Shown here: positions 39,836 through 48,406 of the stretch, piece after piece
Layout of the letters: every line of letters begins with the position of its first letter
Numbering within the stretch: the stretch's first letter is position 1
Virus record (IMG/VR): IMGVR_UViG_3300046543_000285
Location: 1-62,855 of that record
DNA: 62,855 bases
Source of the DNA: a virus
Strand: one strand, 5' to 3'
Notes under the pieces: model-generated
The model's database searches: none
What the model was told of the DNA's origin: nothing
Seen by the model: only the letters and a program-made list of their open reading frames with translations
Position numbers and translations under genes: made by a program

Positions 39836-40699
39836 CTAGCCCCGCGCGCTGCGGAAACCAGCCTCCAACTCGTCGTTGTCGCTATTGCTTGGAGCGGGTG
39901 CCGCTCCGTCACCTTTCGGCTGTACTGCTGCGCGGAACCTATCGGCACGCTCTTGCGGCTTTGCGGGCGGCGCTGACGCGGACCTTGGTGCCGTACGTGT
40001 TTCGCGCCGAAACAGAGCGATTGACCGCTGGATAGCGGCAGCCGACTCCGTTTCGTTGATACGGCGTTGATATTCCGCATCCTTCGTGCCGAGCCATTTC
40101 CGAAACTCGTTGCTCGGATCAGGCTGCGCCTTCGTCACATCCACCGCACCGACGATAGTGCGCCAGTCCGGATATGTGTCTTCAAGACCTTCCATCTCTT
40201 TCTTGGCGATGAAGCCAGCCATAACCTTCTCAATCTTGCCGTCATCGATGTCATTGGCATCAAGCTTCAGGCCAGATAGAGCCGCCTCAAGAGCGGCGCG
40301 GTTATGCTCGGCAAGTTCCGGAAAGTCTCTCGCCATCGCCTCAAAAGCTGTCTTCGGTACCTCGAACTTACGCGTCGGTGCTGGCGCGTCTTTCCGAGAC
40401 TCCGCGATTTGCTTTTGGAGGTTACCAATCGTGCCGAACGCCTTCGACAATTGGGCGTCGTAGGATGCCGTCTTTCTGGCGGCGGCCTGAACTTCAGCCC
40501 AGTCTGCGGCAGTTACCTGCACATACTCTGGCTTATCCGGCTTTCCCTCTGCCGTTGCGGTCGCCTTGTCAGGTGCCGCTGGCTCAGCCTTGGCCGGTTT
40601 CGCTGTAGCCTTCGCGCTCGGCTTCTCGGAAAATCCGGACGCGAAGTCGTCTTGCTCCTGCGCTGTCTCAGTGGCAGCGGTATCGTCTTCTGGTGGCAT
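39836..40699 (-). CDS. Capsid scaffolding protein, 287 aa
   Basis: A hydrophilic, highly charged, helical protein with an Ala/Lys/Glu/Pro-rich N-terminus and long helices (DWAEVQAAARKTASYDAQLS, NLQKQIAESRK) and a disordered C-terminus ending in NDELEAGFRSARG. This composition, with its position immediately before the major capsid gene, is typical of phage scaffold proteins that direct procapsid assembly and are then lost. GGAG lies eight bases upstream of ATG 40699. Confidence 0.8.
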   Translation of the reverse strand: MPPEDDTAATETAQEQDDFASGFSEKPSAKATAKPAKAEPAAPDKATATAEGKPDKPEYVQVTAADWAEVQAAARKTASYDAQLSKAFGTIGNLQKQIAESRKDAPAPTRKFEVPKTAFEAMARDFPELAEHNRAALEAALSGLKLDANDIDDGKIEKVMAGFIAKKEMEGLEDTYPDWRTIVGAVDVTKAQPDPSNEFRKWLGTKDAEYQRRINETESAAAIQRSIALFRRETRTAPRSASAPPAKPQERADRFRAAVQPKGDGAAPAPSNSDNDELEAGFRSARG

Positions 40700-40722
40700 G
40701 TAGGTTTCTCCAAGCAGTCGCC

Positions 40723-40950
40723 TTACGGTGACTGGTCCTCGTTTCCGGTCACGAATGGCCGGTCATTCCCCAGGGCTATTAGATCCCTAAGGGCTTTGAT
40801 TTCACCGCGTAAGGCTGCTGTCTGCATCTTGGATAGCGCGCTGTCGTTTTGCTTGCGCTTTGCATCAAGACGCTCTTCGAGATGAGCTTTCAGCCGCAGC
40901 CATAGGCCCTGCGCCCTGTCGTTCTCAGAAAGATGGAACGGCTCAATCAT
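40723..40950 (-). CDS. Hypothetical helical protein, 75 aa
   Basis: I choose MIEPFHLSENDRAQ at 40950. The rest is helical and charged (LWLRLKAHLEERLDAKRKQN and ALSKMQTAALRGEIKALRDL), suggesting a short coiled coil. It sits between the scaffold and small head-protein genes and overlaps the upstream gene by 8 bp. It may be an assembly cofactor; no family is recognised. Confidence 0.55.
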   Translation of the reverse strand: MIEPFHLSENDRAQGLWLRLKAHLEERLDAKRKQNDSALSKMQTAALRGEIKALRDLIALGNDRPFVTGNEDQSP

Positions 40951-41431
40951 AGATGTAATAGATACTACCCTGTATCTCGACATCGCAGCCGCAGAGGCCA
41001 GCATGATCCATGTGGCAGAGTATATAGGAGCCGACTGGCACGACGATATTAAGGTTGTCACGAGAAACATTCTGGTTAACGGCGTTGCCGTTGACCCCCT
41101 TTAGGATCATCGACATAAGCGAACCGCCCCCATTAAAGCCGCCGCCACCCCCGATATGGCTGGGGTTATCCATGATCTGAGTGCCCCAATCACTCGCTGT
41201 AAAAGTGCCACCGCTCATATAGTCCTGCCCAGAACCTTGTGTGAACGGACGACTCGGGCACACCTGGACCATGAAAAGCACCTGATTAATACCAGGCGAT
41301 GTGACACTTGGAGCAAATGAACAGGACATCTGGACGTTAGTGATAGTGATATTACGCGTCACAGGGATGAAGCAGTTGGCGCCGTTGTTAAGGGCTAAGC
41401 ACAATTCCCATCCAAGATTAAGACTCGGCAT
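40943..41431 (-). CDS. Hypothetical beta-rich structural protein, 162 aa
   Basis: Start MPSLNLGWE at 41431; an upstream in-frame TTG at 41446 overlapping the previous stop is possible. A beta-rich chain with many aliphatic/aromatic strands (FIPVTRNITITNVQMSCSFA, QVLFMVQVCPSRPF), a Gly-rich insert (HIGGGGGFNGGGSLM) and a final strand GCDVEIQGSIYYIYD. Probably a capsid-associated or head-fibre protein given its neighbours. Unrecognised. Confidence 0.55.
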   Translation of the reverse strand: MPSLNLGWELCLALNNGANCFIPVTRNITITNVQMSCSFAPSVTSPGINQVLFMVQVCPSRPFTQGSGQDYMSGGTFTASDWGTQIMDNPSHIGGGGGFNGGGSLMSMILKGVNGNAVNQNVSRDNLNIVVPVGSYILCHMDHAGLCGCDVEIQGSIYYIYD

Positions 41432-41442
41432 GTCAGCGTCTC

Positions 41443-41793
41443 TCAATTATAACCATAACCCGCAATCGCAGCCGTCGCCGTAGAGTTGACCGACACCGGG
41501 CCATACGTCGGCGGAATATTGAAGATCACGTTCTGCGCCACGCACACCGTATCGCCCGACGACGCCACTCCCGCAGTGCCCACCAGGTTTACGCACAGGC
41601 CGGCGGCGTTGGATGTCACAACAAACCCACCGCGACGCGCATTGCCGGCCGCCAGCGCCACCACAGCCGTGCTGCCAACCGCTATCGCCTTAACATCGAG
41701 CGTGATGATGTTGACCGAGCCAGGCACTACAACGGTGTCAGCTAACGCAGGGAATGCGAACGCTACCAGCATCGCAGCAGTCAAAATTTTCAT
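41443..41793 (-). CDS. Secreted small beta protein, 116 aa
   Basis: Signal peptide MKILTAAMLVAFAFPALA then D, with GAGG six bases upstream of the ATG. The mature part is a compact beta domain (VNIITLDVKAIAVGSTAVVA, RRGGFVVTSNAAGLCVNLVG, DTVCVAQNVIFNIPPTYGPV), perhaps with one disulfide. It is the fourth signal-peptide gene inside the virion gene block. It could coat the cell surface or be an accessory virion protein. Unknown family. Confidence 0.6.
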   Translation of the reverse strand: MKILTAAMLVAFAFPALADTVVVPGSVNIITLDVKAIAVGSTAVVALAAGNARRGGFVVTSNAAGLCVNLVGTAGVASSGDTVCVAQNVIFNIPPTYGPVSVNSTATAAIAGYGYN

Positions 41794-41801
41794 TGTGATC
41801 C

Positions 41802-42005
41802 TCACGCCATCGCCTTCTCAACCGCTTCTAGCTGCCGACTACGCGCCGACCGTAGCGTCGCCAACTCTTCCTCCGTAAGATTCCCCACGCAGGCAATTCC
41901 GTCAGCACCGACAACCGCAATCTCGGCATACCCAAGCACATCGCACATCATCCGACCGCACCGTGAACACCAGCCGCCTTCAAAAGGATGACCGGCGATT
42001 ATCAC
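41802..42005 (-). CDS. Small zinc-finger protein, 67 aa
   Basis: Starts at a GTG overlapping the portal stop (GTGA). His6 plus WCSRCGRMMC form a probable zinc site (CxxC...C), followed by two beta strands (EIAVVGADGIACVGN) and a helix rich in Glu/Arg. Small zinc proteins between portal and capsid genes are known in related phages without assigned roles. Confidence 0.6.
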   Translation of the reverse strand: MIIAGHPFEGGWCSRCGRMMCDVLGYAEIAVVGADGIACVGNLTEEELATLRSARSRQLEAVEKAMA

Positions 42006-44530
42006 TGCGGCGGTCCAGCTTGTGAAAAGGCGCGCCCGTTCCCTGCCCGTCCCGGCACCTGTGCCGCCGGCTTTGGCATTTGTGGCTGCGGATTGCGATG
42101 CTTGTGCAGATCAATCGCGTTATTCGTCGCGTTCAACTCACGCTCCGTATTCAACTCCATCGTGGTCTTGGCAAGCTGCACCTTAGCCGCATCGAGGCTG
42201 ATCCCGCGCTTGGTCGCATAATCCATCAGCGCGCGCTGATGCTCCATGTCCATCTTATGCGCCTTCAGCGTGGCATCCAGATGCGTCTGCTGCTGATCGA
42301 CCTGAACCCTCCCGACCTCCAGCGTATGCGCTGCGGCGGCGATCTGCTGCTCAGCCTGCGCATTCTGCTGATCAATCGGCTGCTTCATCACGGCCAGTTT
42401 GATCTGGGCATCAGCAGCGATCTGAGCCGCCTGAACCGCAGGGGCTTGCGGCGGCGGTGCCGCCTCCATCTTCGCCTGATCTTCCTCGCTGTATTGGAAT
42501 CTATCGGGGGTCATCTTTTTCGATTTGATAAACTCAGCCATAGTTTTCTTGGGATCAATCCCATAGGCTGGATTAACAGAAGCCTGCAACATCTGCCCGA
42601 TGGTCTGATCCTGTATCGCCCGCTCCACTAGAGCAATACTCCCGTGCGCGTCGATCTGGAACTCGCCCTTTTCCTCGTTCGGCACATCGGGATCGAGCAG
42701 CAGCCATTCATAATACTGCCTTACCTTTGGCTCGGTAATGTTGTCGTCGAAGGTGTAACCGATGCTTCGCAGTAGCTGGTTGGCGTTGTTGTCCTGTAAT
42801 TGGGTAGCGCCAAGGGTATCTGGCGTCGTGGCGCCCGACTGCCCCTGCGTGATGAGCGGAATGCTAGTGGTCTCCTCCGCGAAACGCTCACCCATCGTCA
42901 CAATCTCGGTAAGCTGCTGCGTCGCGTTCGGAATTTCGATCGCCATCATCGCCTGGCGCACATCAGCCGGCCCGTCATTGGTCACGAACCAGATCTTGTC
43001 TGGTGTAACCTCCCAGCGTTCGTCAGCCGGCCGGATTGCCGCCTGATTGATGACCAACTGAATACCAGCACTCTTGCCAGCATTGTTCAGGAGAGCCCGC
43101 AGCGCAGCATTGGTGATCTTCTGCGGCGCCCGCATCTGCTCCGCCACACCAACGCCAGCCCAGGATTGCGGACGGCGCTGCCACGGCATGGAATGATACG
43201 GGAAATTACCGCTGTCTAGCGGGTTAATCGCAGCGCGCACCACGCTATCGTTAATCAGCGTGACGATCGCGTACATCTCTTCCGGTGGCTCGCCTGGCAT
43301 CTGAGGGTGACCACCAGACGCCTGACTGATTGCCAGCATCTCGTCCCTGGTCAACGTGCCGTAGAAGTACCAAACGTCGAACCTATTCCTCTCCGCTGCC
43401 TTTTCATCGTTCGGGCGCCCCTCGGTCTTCGTGTTGATCTTGTTGGGGCCTTCCTTCAGCACCTGGTCAATCTGCGATCCGATATACCCCGGCAGCTTCT
43501 TTAACTCACGGACCTTCTTCGCGGACATGCTGTCACGCTCAAACACGTAGTCGCCTTCGTGAATGTTCTCGCCACACGCCGGGTCTGGATAGATGTTCCA
43601 CGGATCGACCCAAACCGACGCCGGGACGATCTTCTCCTTGATCTCCAGATCTACGCCACCGTCCGGGCTATCCTTCAGAACCATGACGCGCTTTGAGGTG
43701 GGAATCGGACCTTTCAGGACACCAACGCCGATCCTGGCCGAGTCAGCAATCACCTTGCGCACTTCGGCGCGGAACTGCGTCTCCACCATCCAATCGTATA
43801 TGCGCGTTTCCGCTGCCTTAGCCTTCTTCCTAGCCACCTCGATCTTCTCGATCGCCAGATCCTTGACCGTCAGAGGGACGCGAGGAGGCGCTGGAGACGC
43901 ACCAGCAGCGGCTGGAGCGGGAGCGGCGGGCGGCATACCTGGCGGCGGCTGCACCGGGGCGGCGGCCACGGGAGCGCCAGGCGGGGGCTGGGGCGCGGCG
44001 GCCACGGGAGGCGGCGCTGGTGGCATCTCCCCCGGCGCCAGCGGTCGCGTCAGAGGCGCATTGCCCATGTCGCTATGCAGAACCTGGCTCTCGTCGTCCT
44101 TCGCGTCGATCAGTTCAGGAACCGGCATTTCCGAGAACGAAAAAGCTTTGTCGTCGGCCGGCAGCAAGATTTCACACAACTTCGCGGTGCCGGCGTCCAC
44201 ATACCGCGTGGTCAGGCGCAGGTAGACGGTCGATTTGTGCCCGGCATTCTGGCGCGTCCGACCCGTCGTGACAGGCGAATCAGGCGACAGCCCCTTCGAC
44301 CAACGACCGGACCTGACTTCGCCACGGTTGGCGTCGTCAATGCCGTCGTAAGCCTCCTCACACTCCAGCCACGTCGTCTCAATGCCGGAACTCACGCGGG
44401 CACTCTTGGCTTCCTCGCGCTTGGCAGCGATCTCCGTGCCGATCGTGGCCAGCACGGTCGGGTCGAGGTCGAGGTGCGGCTTGATGATGTCCCGCACGTC
44501 GTCTGGCAGATCAGGGAGCGTGTCGCTCAT
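42002..44530 (-). CDS. Portal protein, 842 aa
   Basis: Forms the DNA-packaging vertex. N-terminal WLECEEAYDGIDDANRGEV, TRYVDAGTAKLCEILLPADD, a Pro/Ala-rich insert (residues 160-225), then the portal core (ARIGVGVLKGPIPTSKRVMV, IYPDPACGENIHEGDYVFER, GNFPYHSMPWQRRPQSWAGV, GVAEQMRAPQKITNAALRAL). A long Gln/Ala-rich helical C-terminus (680-830) would form the barrel or crown. It lies between the small head genes and terminase, as usual. No strong ribosome site precedes ATG 44530; the 41 bp upstream are shared with a divergent plus-strand gene. Confidence 0.9.
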   Translation of the reverse strand: MSDTLPDLPDDVRDIIKPHLDLDPTVLATIGTEIAAKREEAKSARVSSGIETTWLECEEAYDGIDDANRGEVRSGRWSKGLSPDSPVTTGRTRQNAGHKSTVYLRLTTRYVDAGTAKLCEILLPADDKAFSFSEMPVPELIDAKDDESQVLHSDMGNAPLTRPLAPGEMPPAPPPVAAAPQPPPGAPVAAAPVQPPPGMPPAAPAPAAAGASPAPPRVPLTVKDLAIEKIEVARKKAKAAETRIYDWMVETQFRAEVRKVIADSARIGVGVLKGPIPTSKRVMVLKDSPDGGVDLEIKEKIVPASVWVDPWNIYPDPACGENIHEGDYVFERDSMSAKKVRELKKLPGYIGSQIDQVLKEGPNKINTKTEGRPNDEKAAERNRFDVWYFYGTLTRDEMLAISQASGGHPQMPGEPPEEMYAIVTLINDSVVRAAINPLDSGNFPYHSMPWQRRPQSWAGVGVAEQMRAPQKITNAALRALLNNAGKSAGIQLVINQAAIRPADERWEVTPDKIWFVTNDGPADVRQAMMAIEIPNATQQLTEIVTMGERFAEETTSIPLITQGQSGATTPDTLGATQLQDNNANQLLRSIGYTFDDNITEPKVRQYYEWLLLDPDVPNEEKGEFQIDAHGSIALVERAIQDQTIGQMLQASVNPAYGIDPKKTMAEFIKSKKMTPDRFQYSEEDQAKMEAAPPPQAPAVQAAQIAADAQIKLAVMKQPIDQQNAQAEQQIAAAAHTLEVGRVQVDQQQTHLDATLKAHKMDMEHQRALMDYATKRGISLDAAKVQLAKTTMELNTERELNATNNAIDLHKHRNPQPQMPKPAAQVPGRAGNGRAFSQAGPPQ

Positions 44531-44571
44531 TTATGTGGCTTTGTGTCCCAATGTGGTGCTAGAATGCACCC

Positions 44572-44739
44572 ATGAACCCGATTGATGTCGCTCTTGTTTG
44601 CTTCGGCAGCATCTTAGCCGCCATCGTGGTGGCGCTCGTAATAGCGGCTGCAATCCACGACGCGCGCCATCCCAGCAAAATTACACACCATTGCAGGGTT
44701 AAGTTTCGCGGCAAAACCATCTTCGAGGGTGACTGGTAG
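44572..44739 (+). CDS. Small membrane protein, 55 aa (plus-strand island)
   Basis: First of four rightward genes inserted between the portal and terminase genes, both leftward. MNPIDVALVCFGSILAAIVV and the following residues form one membrane helix; the tail is basic (RVKFRGKTIFEGDW). A TAGAAT lies seven bases upstream of the start but no good -35 is seen. Its stop overlaps the next GTG start. No family is recognised. Confidence 0.55.
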   Translation: MNPIDVALVCFGSILAAIVVALVIAAAIHDARHPSKITHHCRVKFRGKTIFEGDW

Positions 44740-44921
44740 TGAGTAAGCGCCAATCAGTGACATTCTCGGATCAGGCGATGGCTGATCTGAAAGCTAGAGC
44801 TAAGCTGCTTGGAATCTCCGTCTCCGATTTGCTTAGGCGAATAGTTGACGGATGGCGGCGAGAAGACGGCAGTCTCAGTCAATACGAGGTAACAAAATGG
44901 ATCGATTCATACGGAACTTAG
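44739..44921 (+). CDS. Ribbon-helix-helix (CopG/Arc-type) protein, 60 aa
   Basis: QSVTFSDQAMADLKARAKLL then GISVSDLLRRIVDGWRR is a complete ribbon-helix-helix fold: an N-terminal strand and two helices. It binds DNA as a dimer and probably regulates this four-gene island or neighbouring late genes. It starts at a GTG overlapping the upstream stop and overlaps the next gene by 25 bp. Confidence 0.75.
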   Translation: MSKRQSVTFSDQAMADLKARAKLLGISVSDLLRRIVDGWRREDGSLSQYEVTKWIDSYGT

Positions 44922-45169
44922 CGTTGGCATCGGCACTGACGGCCCTCGCCGCCTGCAACACCACCAGCGACGCCCAGGACGCGGCTGCGGCCTGTAGCGG
45001 CGTCCGAAGCGCTCGCGCCCACGACTACTGCGTGTCGAACTACGTGAATAACGCCAGGATCGGGCGTGACGCGGAGTGGAGCGCGGCCGGGTCCGCTTAT
45101 CTCAGCAGCCAGTCTTACCGTCGCAGCCCAACGTGCATGAACATCGGTGGGATCGTGACGTGCAACTGA
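44897..45169 (+). CDS. Lipoprotein, 90 aa
   Basis: MDRFIRNLALASALTALAAC is a clear lipoprotein signal with lipobox LAAC (Cys20). The mature part has five more Cys (ACSGVRSARAHDYC, CMNIGGIVTC) and is small and polar. GAGG precedes the ATG. Phage-encoded lipoproteins at such island positions often alter the lysogen surface, for example by blocking receptors; here that is only a suggestion. Confidence 0.7.
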   Translation: MDRFIRNLALASALTALAACNTTSDAQDAAAACSGVRSARAHDYCVSNYVNNARIGRDAEWSAAGSAYLSSQSYRRSPTCMNIGGIVTCN

Positions 45170-45405
45170 CTGATGAAACAGTCGCTCGTGTCGCTAAGGC
45201 GATGTTTGACGTTCTGATCGCTGGCGATGGCCCCTACACGCTAGCGCAGGGGGGCGGACCAGAAAACGTCACGCTAGATGGCAGCTTCGATCTACGGGAT
45301 CTCGCTATGGCGGCGATTATGGAGATTAACCCAGCATCCCCACTGACGGATCAGCGTTCTCATACGCCGCCACCACAGGCGCCGGCCGCTCGCCCTCGTT
45401 CCTAA
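45160..45405 (+). CDS. Hypothetical protein, 81 aa
   Basis: I choose GTG 45160, overlapping the lipoprotein stop, giving MQLTDETVARVAKAMFDVLI, then PYTLAQGGGPENVTLDGSFD, a helix and a Pro-rich tail. Its last 80 bp overlap the 3' end of the terminase gene on the other strand, so the C-terminal tail is constrained by that reading frame. No family is recognised. Confidence 0.5.
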   Translation: MQLTDETVARVAKAMFDVLIAGDGPYTLAQGGGPENVTLDGSFDLRDLAMAAIMEINPASPLTDQRSHTPPPQAPAARPRS

Positions 45406-46690
45406 TCCGATCCACAATCTCAGCCAGCCCGCCAAACGCATCGCCAGCATGCGAATGCACATCGTGTGCCGGTGATGCTGGCTCACCAGTCGTGCGCGGC
45501 ACAACGCGGTTGTAGCGCTTCAGCCGGTCCATCAAGTGCCCAGCACCCAGCAACCGCTCGGGCCTGTCAGTCGGCGTGTCGTGCTTGCTGTTGTCCATAT
45601 AAAGCCGGGGCCACATCATGCGCCCAGCCTTAATGCGCGCCTCCGGGTCAGACCGCCCAATAAGCTGCACGCGACACCCCAAACCCTCCAGCGTCTTCTT
45701 CGCGTTCGTGCCGCTGGTCGGATGATGCTGCACCGCGTCATGCGGTAGCCAATCAGTGCCCCACTTGTAGCCCAGACGATCCATCGCGGCGATCATGGCG
45801 GCATACGTGATATGCGACTCTTCCAGATAGTTGATCACGTTCAATGCGCTCGGGTGCGGCTTCTGCACCATCACCACGACCATCCGGTCGTTCCAGCCCA
45901 GATCCCACGCGCGATGCACCGGCAACCGTGGATCATAGGGCACTGGCCGGAACCGGCGTTCAGTGATCATCTCGACCACCTCGGCGGCGTAGATCGCGCC
46001 AGCAACAACGGTACGGGGGCGACCGTCCCAGATGTTGGCATACTCATGCTTCGAGTAGATCAGGTCATACTGGCGTAGACGCTCATTCTCCTCCGACATC
46101 CAACCGCACGCGACAGCATCGCGCCAGTTCATCTCCACCACCATCGCGCCAGGCGGCGGATTGACCACAAAGCGTTCCCACACCTCGTCCGTGTCCATAT
46201 CCGGATTAAACGACACCCACGCCTCCGCGCCCTTCGTGCGGAACAACGTCGGCAGCGCGATCTGAAAACTCCTGCGCGTAATGGACTGCGCTTCCTCAAA
46301 CCAGAAGATGTCAAAAGCCTCGTAGCTTTTCATAGATTCAGATGTCTGATCCGATAAACCAGCAAACCGAATCAGCGTGTTGTTCCGCGTGCCTCGAATA
46401 GCATTGTCAGTGACGGTGTATCGATCGCCATAGCCTAGTTTGCGTATCTGATCCTGAAGCAATAGATGCACAGAATCAGTCAGCGACTTCTGCACTTCAC
46501 GAAGACACAGAATGCGCAGCGACTGGTCGATGCCAAGCGATAACAGCGACGCGCCGAACGAGGTTGACTTGAGACTAGCACGGCCGCCGTAAGCAACCTT
46601 GTAGCTGTGCATGTCCAACAGGAACTTCAGCTTGCGCGGTAGCTGAAGGCGAAAGACCTTCTCGTTCAGTTGTTGGAGCGCTGCGCTCAT
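45326..46690 (-). CDS. terL: Terminase large subunit, 454 aa
   Basis: The ATP-driven DNA-packaging motor and nuclease. Walker A-type loop YGGRASLKSTSFG (residues 34-46), Walker B FDIFWFEEAQ (126-135, the Glu pair catalytic), coupling motif WVSFNPD and the C-terminal RNase H-like nuclease with HRAWDLGWNDRM (Asp263) and SHAGDAFGGLAE. This pattern fits the PBSX/terminase-3 or -6 group. The start at 46690 is coupled to the upstream stop (ATGA). Downstream genes of the plus-strand island separate it from the portal gene. Confidence 0.93.
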   Translation of the reverse strand: MSAALQQLNEKVFRLQLPRKLKFLLDMHSYKVAYGGRASLKSTSFGASLLSLGIDQSLRILCLREVQKSLTDSVHLLLQDQIRKLGYGDRYTVTDNAIRGTRNNTLIRFAGLSDQTSESMKSYEAFDIFWFEEAQSITRRSFQIALPTLFRTKGAEAWVSFNPDMDTDEVWERFVVNPPPGAMVVEMNWRDAVACGWMSEENERLRQYDLIYSKHEYANIWDGRPRTVVAGAIYAAEVVEMITERRFRPVPYDPRLPVHRAWDLGWNDRMVVVMVQKPHPSALNVINYLEESHITYAAMIAAMDRLGYKWGTDWLPHDAVQHHPTSGTNAKKTLEGLGCRVQLIGRSDPEARIKAGRMMWPRLYMDNSKHDTPTDRPERLLGAGHLMDRLKRYNRVVPRTTGEPASPAHDVHSHAGDAFGGLAEIVDRIRNEGERPAPVVAAYENADPSVGMLG

Positions 46691-46899
46691 GCAGGTATTC
46701 TCATCCACTCACAACCGATTACATCAAGCGGCTTATAACTTCTCAGCCCTACGCAGGAAACATCAACCCATCGCCCCCCATGCCAACCGCCCAGCAGATG
46801 AAACCACCCAAATGTCTGGGTGCTTGGCATGAGTTCACGTTTGCGAATCAATAGCGTCGGGCCTTTAGGGGCATTCGTCCAATCGGATTGCCAGGTCAT
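46687..46899 (-). CDS. Hypothetical protein, 70 aa
   Basis: ATGA overlaps at both ends place it firmly in the packaging operon between a coiled-coil protein and TerL. It is Trp- and Gly-rich (WFHLLGGWHGGRWVDVSCVG) with mixed charge and no membrane span. Unrecognised. It may aid packaging; position is the only clue. Confidence 0.55.
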   Translation of the reverse strand: MTWQSDWTNAPKGPTLLIRKRELMPSTQTFGWFHLLGGWHGGRWVDVSCVGLRSYKPLDVIGCEWMRIPA

Positions 46900-47306
46900 C
46901 CCACCACTGGTGGCTGCGGCGCCTGCGTAGGCTGCATGGTAACAGGCGCCGCCTGGGTTGCCATCGCCGCAGTCTGCGCCTTCAGTTCCGCCTCTCGTTG
47001 CGCAGCAGCCGCCTTCGCCTGCTCTTCGGCAGCGTCCACCTTCGCCTTATCCTCTTCTTCCGCCTGCGCGTTCAACGCCTCACGCGCCGCCGTAGCCTTG
47101 GCCACCGCTTCCTTCGCTGCCGCCTCGTGCGCCATCACCTCGTCCTCAGTGATGCCAGGCGCGACCACAGGCTTCGCGTTCTTCGCCTCGCCAACCGGGT
47201 CAATGCCAAGCTGGGCTACCAGATCCATCGCCACCGCCTCGTCGGTCCAATGCCGATGCTCGCGATGCGCGGTTAGAACCGCAACAATGCACTCCATGTT
47301 ATTCAT
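46896..47306 (-). CDS. Helical coiled-coil protein, 136 aa
   Basis: Start MNNMECIVAVL at 47306 with GGAG eight bases upstream. After a 60-residue N-terminal domain comes a long, highly charged Ala/Glu/Lys/Gln helix (AAKEAVAKATAAREALNAQA and on), clearly coiled-coil, and a Pro/Gln tail. Such a protein next to terminase genes may link packaging subunits or be a minor virion component. Unrecognised. Confidence 0.6.
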   Translation of the reverse strand: MNNMECIVAVLTAHREHRHWTDEAVAMDLVAQLGIDPVGEAKNAKPVVAPGITEDEVMAHEAAAKEAVAKATAAREALNAQAEEEDKAKVDAAEEQAKAAAAQREAELKAQTAAMATQAAPVTMQPTQAPQPPVVG

Positions 47307-47319
47307 CGTGTTTGCTCCT

Positions 47320-47457
47320 TCATGATACAAACGAGAGAAGCGCTGTAACTACAGAAATTGCAGCGAAAACAGCGGCAATGACAGCGAAAACAAGCGATGC
47401 ACTAGCTAGCCTATCAGGCCACTTCACGTCGAATCTGGGCTCGCTTGAAGTCGTCAC
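47320..47457 (-). CDS. Small membrane protein, 45 aa
   Basis: A short frame starting at a GTG that overlaps the small-terminase stop (GTGA at 47457-47454). Residues 17-43 are a single hydrophobic helix (ASASLVFAVIAAVFAAISVV and TALLSF). No family is recognised. A membrane peptide within the packaging operon is unexpected but recurs in phages. Confidence 0.55.
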   Translation of the reverse strand: MTTSSEPRFDVKWPDRLASASLVFAVIAAVFAAISVVTALLSFVS

Positions 47458-48056
47458 CCTTTAAACTCCACGTCATTCACTAAACGCGGGCGAAACCGTT
47501 CAGGTTCCCGTCGATCATGCTCAACCGCCGGTGCCGCATCCCCAACGAGTTCAACGATCAACCGTGTGTTGACATCCGTCGTTCCGCTGTTCTCCAGCTT
47601 GTCCTTCTGATCCAACATCTGCTTGCCGAGCCAAATCTGCATGGTCGGGTTGCCGTTCTCGGCATTCTGCCATTGAAACCGGCGCAGTGCGGCCTTGCCA
47701 CCCTCCCGCCCTCGATCAATGACTTCCTTTAGCGTTGGATCTTCCCTTAGATGCCTGTAAAAAGTGTTGCGATTGCAACCAAGCAAAGCCACGATTTCTT
47801 CGTTCGTGCAGCCGATGCGCGCGGACCTCTCGACAAGCCCCATGTCGATCTCAAGATACTGGCCACCAGCCTCCCTTTGAAAGTCCGTTATCGGCTCACT
47901 TGGCACCTCGGGCACCCCGGCCTTCATCGGTCGCCCAGCCTCGTATTCGTGCCGATATGCGTAATGCGTTGTGCATAAACCGCGCGCTGATCCCGGCGTG
48001 TTCGCCTCACGCTCGCAACCGACAACCCGGCATATGCGCTTCGGCTTGTCGCTCAT
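47454..48056 (-). CDS. terS: Terminase small subunit, 200 aa
   Basis: The DNA-recognition subunit of packaging. The central helix-turn-helix IGCTNEEIVALLGCNRNTFY and the oligomerisation helix LKEVIDRGREGGKAALRRFQ with QNAENGNPTMQIWLGKQMLD are typical of TerS. The N-terminus carries a putative zinc site (CRVVGC...GLCTTHY), common in TerS proteins of proteobacterial phages. It is coupled to its neighbours. The pac/cos site is not visible by eye. Confidence 0.85.
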   Translation of the reverse strand: MSDKPKRICRVVGCEREANTPGSARGLCTTHYAYRHEYEAGRPMKAGVPEVPSEPITDFQREAGGQYLEIDMGLVERSARIGCTNEEIVALLGCNRNTFYRHLREDPTLKEVIDRGREGGKAALRRFQWQNAENGNPTMQIWLGKQMLDQKDKLENSGTTDVNTRLIVELVGDAAPAVEHDRREPERFRPRLVNDVEFKG

Positions 48057-48223
48057 CGGTTGATCAACCCCCGCGCCTTACGCTTCGGCAGCTTGCGCTT
48101 CCCGGCCTTCTTATCGGCAGCCACAAAGTCCTTGCCTACCGACGCCGGAACGCCGCCATAGCCGCCTGGCGTGTGCGCAGCGGCGCGCATCAGATTTTGC
48201 TGGGACTTAGAGACGGATGGCAT
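48053..48223 (-). CDS. Short basic protein, DUF3008-like, 56 aa
   Basis: Reads MPSVSKSQQNLMRAAAHTPG, then a lysine/arginine-rich tail ending ARGLINR. The SVSK(A/S)QQ start recalls the short DUF3008-type proteins of phages and bacteria. Start directly after the upstream stop; the stop overlaps TerS. Probably binds nucleic acid by charge; role unknown. Confidence 0.6.
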   Translation of the reverse strand: MPSVSKSQQNLMRAAAHTPGGYGGVPASVGKDFVAADKKAGKRKLPKRKARGLINR

Positions 48224-48406
48224 CTACTTCTTCCGCTTAGCACGCCGCTTCTTCGGCGCCGCTCGATTGATCAAACCCGGGGACATCATGGCCGCCTCTT
48301 GTGCATTGTGCCACGCCGCGTTGCGCGGTTGCCGCTCACTGTCCGCAGGATGTGGGTTCTTGAGGCCAGCGGCGTACTTGCCAATGCGAGGAGCGGGGAC
48401 GGCCAT
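48224..48406 (-). CDS. Short basic protein, 60 aa
   Basis: Strongly basic C-terminus (GLINRAAPKKRRAKRKK) and an N-terminus with Pro/Ala and RIGKYAAGLKNPHPADSERQ. The GLINR segment is shared with the next protein (ARGLINR), so the two small genes may be related. TGATG-coupled upstream. No family is recognised. Confidence 0.55.
   Translation of the reverse strand: MAVPAPRIGKYAAGLKNPHPADSERQPRNAAWHNAQEAAMMSPGLINRAAPKKRRAKRKK

Noticed and set aside
44559-44753. 64-codon minus-strand frame upstream of the portal gene
   Set aside because: It is antisense to the plus-strand membrane protein, with no coupling or ribosome site.
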